This document shows, piece by piece, positions 60,457 through 64,000 of a stretch of DNA of 64,000 nucleotides. The stretch is taken from assembly GCA_937139335.1 (NCBI GenBank), contig CAKZPN010000014.1, positions 62,001 through 126,000 on the forward strand, given 5' to 3'. The position numbers and the translations under genes are program-made. Under the pieces are notes generated by a model. The model was not told where the DNA came from and did no database searches. It was given only the letters and a program-made list of their open reading frames with translations. This DNA is from an uncultured Roseicyclus sp. (GTDB lineage Bacteria > Pseudomonadota > Alphaproteobacteria > Rhodobacterales > Rhodobacteraceae). The stretch's first letter is position 1, and the number at the start of each line of letters is the position of its first letter.

Positions 60457-62283
60457 ATGGCCGGATCGGCGCCGAGAGACGAGACCGCGACGACAGCCCC
60501 CCCGTTGAGCGCGGTCGAAGAACGCGCCAAGTCGCGGCGTATCGGCAGCCTGCGCGCGCTGGGCCCGTTCCTGGCGCCCTATTCCGGCATGGTCGGCGCC
60601 GCGGGGGCCGCGCTTGTCCTCACCGCGGTCGTCTCGTTGACCTTGCCGCTGGCGGTGCGCCGCGTCGTCGACGGGTTCGAGACCGAGACCGAGGCGCTGC
60701 TCGACCAGTATTTCCTCGCCGCGCTGGCCATCGCCGTGCTGCTCGCGCTGGGCACGGGCCTGCGCTACTACCTCGTGACCCGTCTGGGCGAGCGGGTCGT
60801 GGCCGATATCCGCAAGTCGGTCTTCGACCGCATGATCGGGATGAGCCCGTCCTTCTACGAGAAGATCATGACCGGCGAGGTGTTGAGCCGGATCACCACC
60901 GACACAACGCTGCTGCTCTCCGTCATCTCCTCCAGCGTCTCGGTCGCGCTGCGCAACCTCCTGATCCTGATCGGCGGTCTTGCCCTGATGATGATCACCT
61001 CGCCCAAGCTGACAGGCGCGGTGCTGCTGATCGTGCCGCTGATCATCGTGCCGATCGTCATCCTGGGCCGCCGGTTGCGGGTGCTGAGCCGCGAGAACCA
61101 GGACTGGATCGCCGAAAGCTCCGGCAACGCTTCCGAGGCGCTCTTGTCGGTGCAGACGGTGCAGGCCTTCACGCATGAACGCGCCTCGGCCGCGACCTTC
61201 GACGCGGTGACCGAGAAAAGCTTTGCCAGCGCGAAGAGGCGCATCGCGACGCGGGCGGTGATGACGGTCATCGTCATCACGCTGGTCTTCGCGGGCATCG
61301 TCGGCGTGCTCTGGGTGGGCGCGCGCGACGTCAGGGCCGAGGCGATGAGCATCGGCGAGCTGATCCAGTTCCTGATCTACGCGATCATGGTCGCGGGCTC
61401 GGTCGGCGCGCTCTCCGAGATCTGGGGAGAGTTGCAGCGCGCCAGCGGCGCTACCGAACGGCTGGTGGAGCTGCTGCACACCGTCGACAGCGTGGACGAC
61501 CCCGCCGAGCGCAAGGCGCTGCCGCAGGGCGGGCGCGGTGCCATCAGCTTCGAGGGCGTGCGCTTTTCCTACCCCACGCGGCCCGAAAGCGCGGCGCTGG
61601 AAGGCGTCGATTTTACCATCAAGCCGGGCGAGACGGTGGCCATCGTCGGCCCCTCTGGCGCGGGAAAATCCACGATCTTCCAACTGCTTCAGCGGTTCTA
61701 CGACCCGGTCTCGGGGCGCATCACGCTCGACGGCGTGGACCTGCGCGAGATGTCGCGCTCCACCTTCCGCGGAGCCATGGCGCTGGTGCCGCAGGATCCG
61801 GTGATCTTCGCCGCCTCCGCGCGCGAGAACATCCGCTTCGGCCGCCCCGACGCCAGCGATGCCGAGGTGGAGGAGGCCGCGAAAGCCGCCGCCGCGCACG
61901 AGTTCCTGACCGTCCTGCCGCAGGGCTACGACACCTACGTCGGCGAACGCGGGTTGATGCTGTCGGGCGGGCAGAAGCAGCGCATCGCCATCGCCCGCGC
62001 CATCCTGCGCGACGCGCCGATCCTGCTGCTCGACGAGGCGACCAGCGCGCTCGACGCGGAATCGGAGCGTCTGGTGCAGGACGCCGTGGCGCGGCTCTCG
62101 GCCGAGCGCACGACGCTGATCGTGGCGCACCGGCTCGCCACGGTGAAGCAGGCCGACCGCATCCTCGTGTTCCAGGACGGACGGATCGTGGCCGAGGGCA
62201 CGCATGACAGCCTCGTGTCACAGGGCGGACTCTACGCGCGGCTGGCGCGGCTGCAGTTCACCGAAGGCCTCGCCGCCGAGTAA
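60457..62283 (+). CDS. ABC transporter, ATP-binding/permease fusion (exporter type)
   Basis: A 608-residue exporter half-transporter. Residues 35-310 are the six-helix transmembrane domain; the ATPase domain has AIVGPSGAGKSTIFQLLQ (Walker A), LVPQDPVIF (Q loop), LSGGQKQRIAIARAIL (signature) and ILLLDEATSALDAES (Walker B), then VAHRLATVKQADRI (H loop). It is of the MsbA/LmrA-like group that exports lipids or drugs; a homodimer is expected. GGAGGG is just before the ATG at 60457. The substrate is unknown, and it is not a type I secretion ABC protein by sequence. Confidence 0.92.
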   Translation: MAGSAPRDETATTAPPLSAVEERAKSRRIGSLRALGPFLAPYSGMVGAAGAALVLTAVVSLTLPLAVRRVVDGFETETEALLDQYFLAALAIAVLLALGTGLRYYLVTRLGERVVADIRKSVFDRMIGMSPSFYEKIMTGEVLSRITTDTTLLLSVISSSVSVALRNLLILIGGLALMMITSPKLTGAVLLIVPLIIVPIVILGRRLRVLSRENQDWIAESSGNASEALLSVQTVQAFTHERASAATFDAVTEKSFASAKRRIATRAVMTVIVITLVFAGIVGVLWVGARDVRAEAMSIGELIQFLIYAIMVAGSVGALSEIWGELQRASGATERLVELLHTVDSVDDPAERKALPQGGRGAISFEGVRFSYPTRPESAALEGVDFTIKPGETVAIVGPSGAGKSTIFQLLQRFYDPVSGRITLDGVDLREMSRSTFRGAMALVPQDPVIFAASARENIRFGRPDASDAEVEEAAKAAAAHEFLTVLPQGYDTYVGERGLMLSGGQKQRIAIARAILRDAPILLLDEATSALDAESERLVQDAVARLSAERTTLIVAHRLATVKQADRILVFQDGRIVAEGTHDSLVSQGGLYARLARLQFTEGLAAE

Positions 62284-62414
62284 TCGGGGCGCAGGTATCG
62301 CAGCGTTACACTTGCGTGACAGACGCGATCCTTTCATGCTCACGTCTCGGAGGGGTGGCGCTTCGTGCAAGCACGCAGAGCCATGAAAGGGACTCGCAGG
62401 GGAGGAGATGCGCC

Positions 62415-64000
62415 ATGGTCAGGTTCGCCACGGTGGAAGACGTCAAGGACATCGAACGCGGCAGGACCTGGGCTGAAGCGCAGCCGGCCGAAACGATCTA
62501 TGGACTGCTGACCGGCACCAGAGAGCGCCACGGCAGTCTCAACGCCACCAGCTTCCAGATGTTCTCAGGGCCCAAGGACCCTGCCGAAACGCTCAGCTGG
62601 GATGAGCTGCACGCCCGCGTCACGCAGGCTGCCAACATGTTCCGCTCGCTCGGCATCAAGGAAACCGACACCGTCGCCTATGTGCTGCCGAACTGCACCG
62701 AGACGGTGGTGACGTTGCTGGGCGGCATGGTCGCGGGCATCGCGGCGCCGATCAACCCGCTGCTGGAACCCGAACAGATCGCCGCGATCTTGCGCGAAAC
62801 CAAGGCCAAGGTCGTGGTGACGCTGAAGGAATTCCCCAAGACCGACGTCGCCCAGAAGATGGCCGAGGCGGTGCGCAACGCACCCAACGTGCAGGTGGTG
62901 ATCGAGGTCGACCTGCTGCGCTACCTCACCGGCGTTAAGAAACTGCTGGTGCCCTTCCTGCGCCCGAAGAACCCCAAGGGCCACCATGCCCGCATGCTCG
63001 ACTGGAAGACCGAGACGGCCAAGCACCCGCGCGACCGTCTCACCTTCGAGGACAGCGCGGGCGACCGTGTCGCCGCCTATTTCCACACCGGCGGCACCAC
63101 CGGCATGCCCAAGGTCGCGCAGCATTGCTATTCGGGCATGATCTACAACGGCTGGGTCGGCCACACGCTGCTGTTCAGCGAAAAGGACAACGTGATCTGC
63201 CCGCTGCCGCTGTTCCACGTCTTCGCCTGCCACGTGATCCTGATGGCGATGCTCGCCTCGGGCGGCCACGTGATATTCCCCACGCCCGCCGGCTATCGGG
63301 GCGAGGGGGTGTTCGACAATTTCTGGAAACTGGTCGAACGCTGGCAGGTGACCTTCATCATCACCGTGCCCACCGCGATCTCCGCGATGATGCAGCGCCC
63401 GGTGAATGCCGATGTCTCCAGCGTGAAGACCGCCTTCTCGGGCTCCGCGCCGCTGCCGGTGGAGCTGTTCCGCCGCTTCGAGAAGGCCACCGGCGTGAAG
63501 CTGGTCGAGGGCTACGGGCTGACCGAGGCGACCTGCCTCGTGTCCTGCAACCCGGTCGACGGCGAGAAGAAGATCGGCTCGGTCGGCGTGCCCTTCCCCT
63601 TCACCGAGGTGAAGATCCTCAAGACCACGCCCGACGGCGTGCTGGAATGCGCGGTCGACGAGGTGGGCGAGATCTGCGTCGCCAATCCCGGCGTGCGCAA
63701 CGGCGACACCTATACCGAGCACGACAAGAACCGCGAGCTCTACTACCACGACCGCTACCTGCGCACCGGCGACCTCGGCCGGATCGACGCCGACGGCTAT
63801 GTCTGGATCACCGGCCGCGCCAAGGACCTGATCATTCGCGGCGGCCACAACATCGACCCCGCCGAGATCGAGGATGCGTTGGCCGGCCATACCGCCGTGG
63901 CCTTCGCCGGCGCCATCGGACAGCCCGACGCCTTCGCGGGCGAACTGCCCTGCGTCTATGTCGAACTGGTCTCGGGCGCCGAGGTCACGACCGACGAGCT
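62415..64000 (+). CDS. AMP-forming acyl-CoA synthetase (3' end cut by the window)
   Basis: The 528 visible codons start at ATG 62415 after GGGGAGGAG and run off the right edge without a stop. Landmarks: AAYFHTGGTTGMPKVAQHCY (phosphate loop), LVEGYGLTEATCLVSCNP (A5), YLRTGDLGRIDADGYVWITG (A7), KDLIIRGGHNIDPAEIED (A8). The final catalytic lysine motif is beyond the edge. It is an ANL-family ligase, probably long- or medium-chain, given the separate beta-oxidation operon. Exact chain length is not readable. It is 131 bases after the ABC exporter. Confidence 0.88.
   Translation, partial: MVRFATVEDVKDIERGRTWAEAQPAETIYGLLTGTRERHGSLNATSFQMFSGPKDPAETLSWDELHARVTQAANMFRSLGIKETDTVAYVLPNCTETVVTLLGGMVAGIAAPINPLLEPEQIAAILRETKAKVVVTLKEFPKTDVAQKMAEAVRNAPNVQVVIEVDLLRYLTGVKKLLVPFLRPKNPKGHHARMLDWKTETAKHPRDRLTFEDSAGDRVAAYFHTGGTTGMPKVAQHCYSGMIYNGWVGHTLLFSEKDNVICPLPLFHVFACHVILMAMLASGGHVIFPTPAGYRGEGVFDNFWKLVERWQVTFIITVPTAISAMMQRPVNADVSSVKTAFSGSAPLPVELFRRFEKATGVKLVEGYGLTEATCLVSCNPVDGEKKIGSVGVPFPFTEVKILKTTPDGVLECAVDEVGEICVANPGVRNGDTYTEHDKNRELYYHDRYLRTGDLGRIDADGYVWITGRAKDLIIRGGHNIDPAEIEDALAGHTAVAFAGAIGQPDAFAGELPCVYVELVSGAEVTTDE

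Noticed and set aside
60259..62205. 648-codon minus-strand open frame
   Set aside because: Antisense to the ABC exporter, without start signals or motifs.
60457..62283. ABC exporter considered as the type I secretion partner of the RTX protease
   Set aside because: It lacks the N-terminal C39-like region and HlyD/TolC partners of RTX secretion systems and matches the lipid/drug exporter group.

Overview
The window is GC-rich, densely coded DNA. It looks like a chromosomal segment of an alphaproteobacterium of the Rhodobacterales (roseobacter / Rhodobacteraceae type). The evidence is the gene content (hom-glpX-recJ neighbourhood, DUF952-pyrD pair, MerR plus acyl-CoA dehydrogenase fatty-acid operon, GlpX-only fructose bisphosphatase), the many ATGA/GTGA/TGATG start-stop overlaps, and the TRAP and BCCT transporters. 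There is no phage, no CRISPR array and no intact insertion sequence. All family assignments come from reading the proteins; no database search was run.

Layout. 1-4471: a leftward set of N-formylglutamate amidohydrolase and TRAP DctQ/DctM (cut by the window edge), divergent from an RpiR-type regulator and a BCCT transporter, with an inverted-repeat operator candidate between them. 4927-11153: an exopolysaccharide locus of secreted protein, HlyD-like fusion protein, cellulose-synthase-like GT2 and GH8 glucanase, with a dCache sensor lacking an output domain on the other strand. Its gene order resembles a BgsB-BgsA mixed-linkage beta-glucan synthase. 11175-17000: tRNA-Glu(UUC) and a leftward housekeeping run hom, ceramidase-like protein, glpX, cysteine hydrolase, recJ, plus a small lipoprotein gene. 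17079-25486: TetR regulator, fatty acid desaturase, glyA, nadK, maeB (with a 12-codon leader ORF) and prpE. 25570-27132: a soluble hybrid kinase. 27217-31861: a nucleoside salvage operon cdd-deoA-deoB-(32-aa membrane ORF)-add-upp.

31931-38655: envelope and unassigned genes, including a secreted SH3/SPOR-like protein, a membrane protein that looks like an M48 peptidase without its HExxH motif, an acyl-CoA synthetase, an outer-membrane barrel, an enolase-superfamily enzyme and a Hint-like protein without the catalytic cysteine. 38728-47528: a leftward run of nine tightly packed genes for fatty-acid beta-oxidation (MerR, acyl-CoA dehydrogenase, small protein, two exported proteins, GST, thiolase, bicupin, FadB-type enzyme). 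47731-54752: glycosyltransferase, a second MerR regulator, two thioesterases, a MATE exporter, pyrD with DUF952, a secreted 5'-nucleotidase with a clear terminator, and a DUF1127 protein.

54776-64000: SRAP protein, tRNA-Gly(UCC), a 430-bp gap with a trace of an IS5-type transposase start, a zinc-ribbon methyltransferase overlapping a stand-alone Hen1-type RNA 2'-O-methyltransferase domain, a serralysin-like RTX metalloprotease with 38 nonapeptides, a small exported protein, an ABC exporter and an acyl-CoA synthetase cut by the window end.

The most unusual items are the Hen1-type methyltransferase without a visible Pnkp partner, the beta-glucan locus with its antisense sensor, the catalytically dead-looking M48 and Hint proteins, the bicupin and exported proteins embedded in the beta-oxidation operon, and two tiny ORFs (maeB leader and the deoB-add spacer protein).
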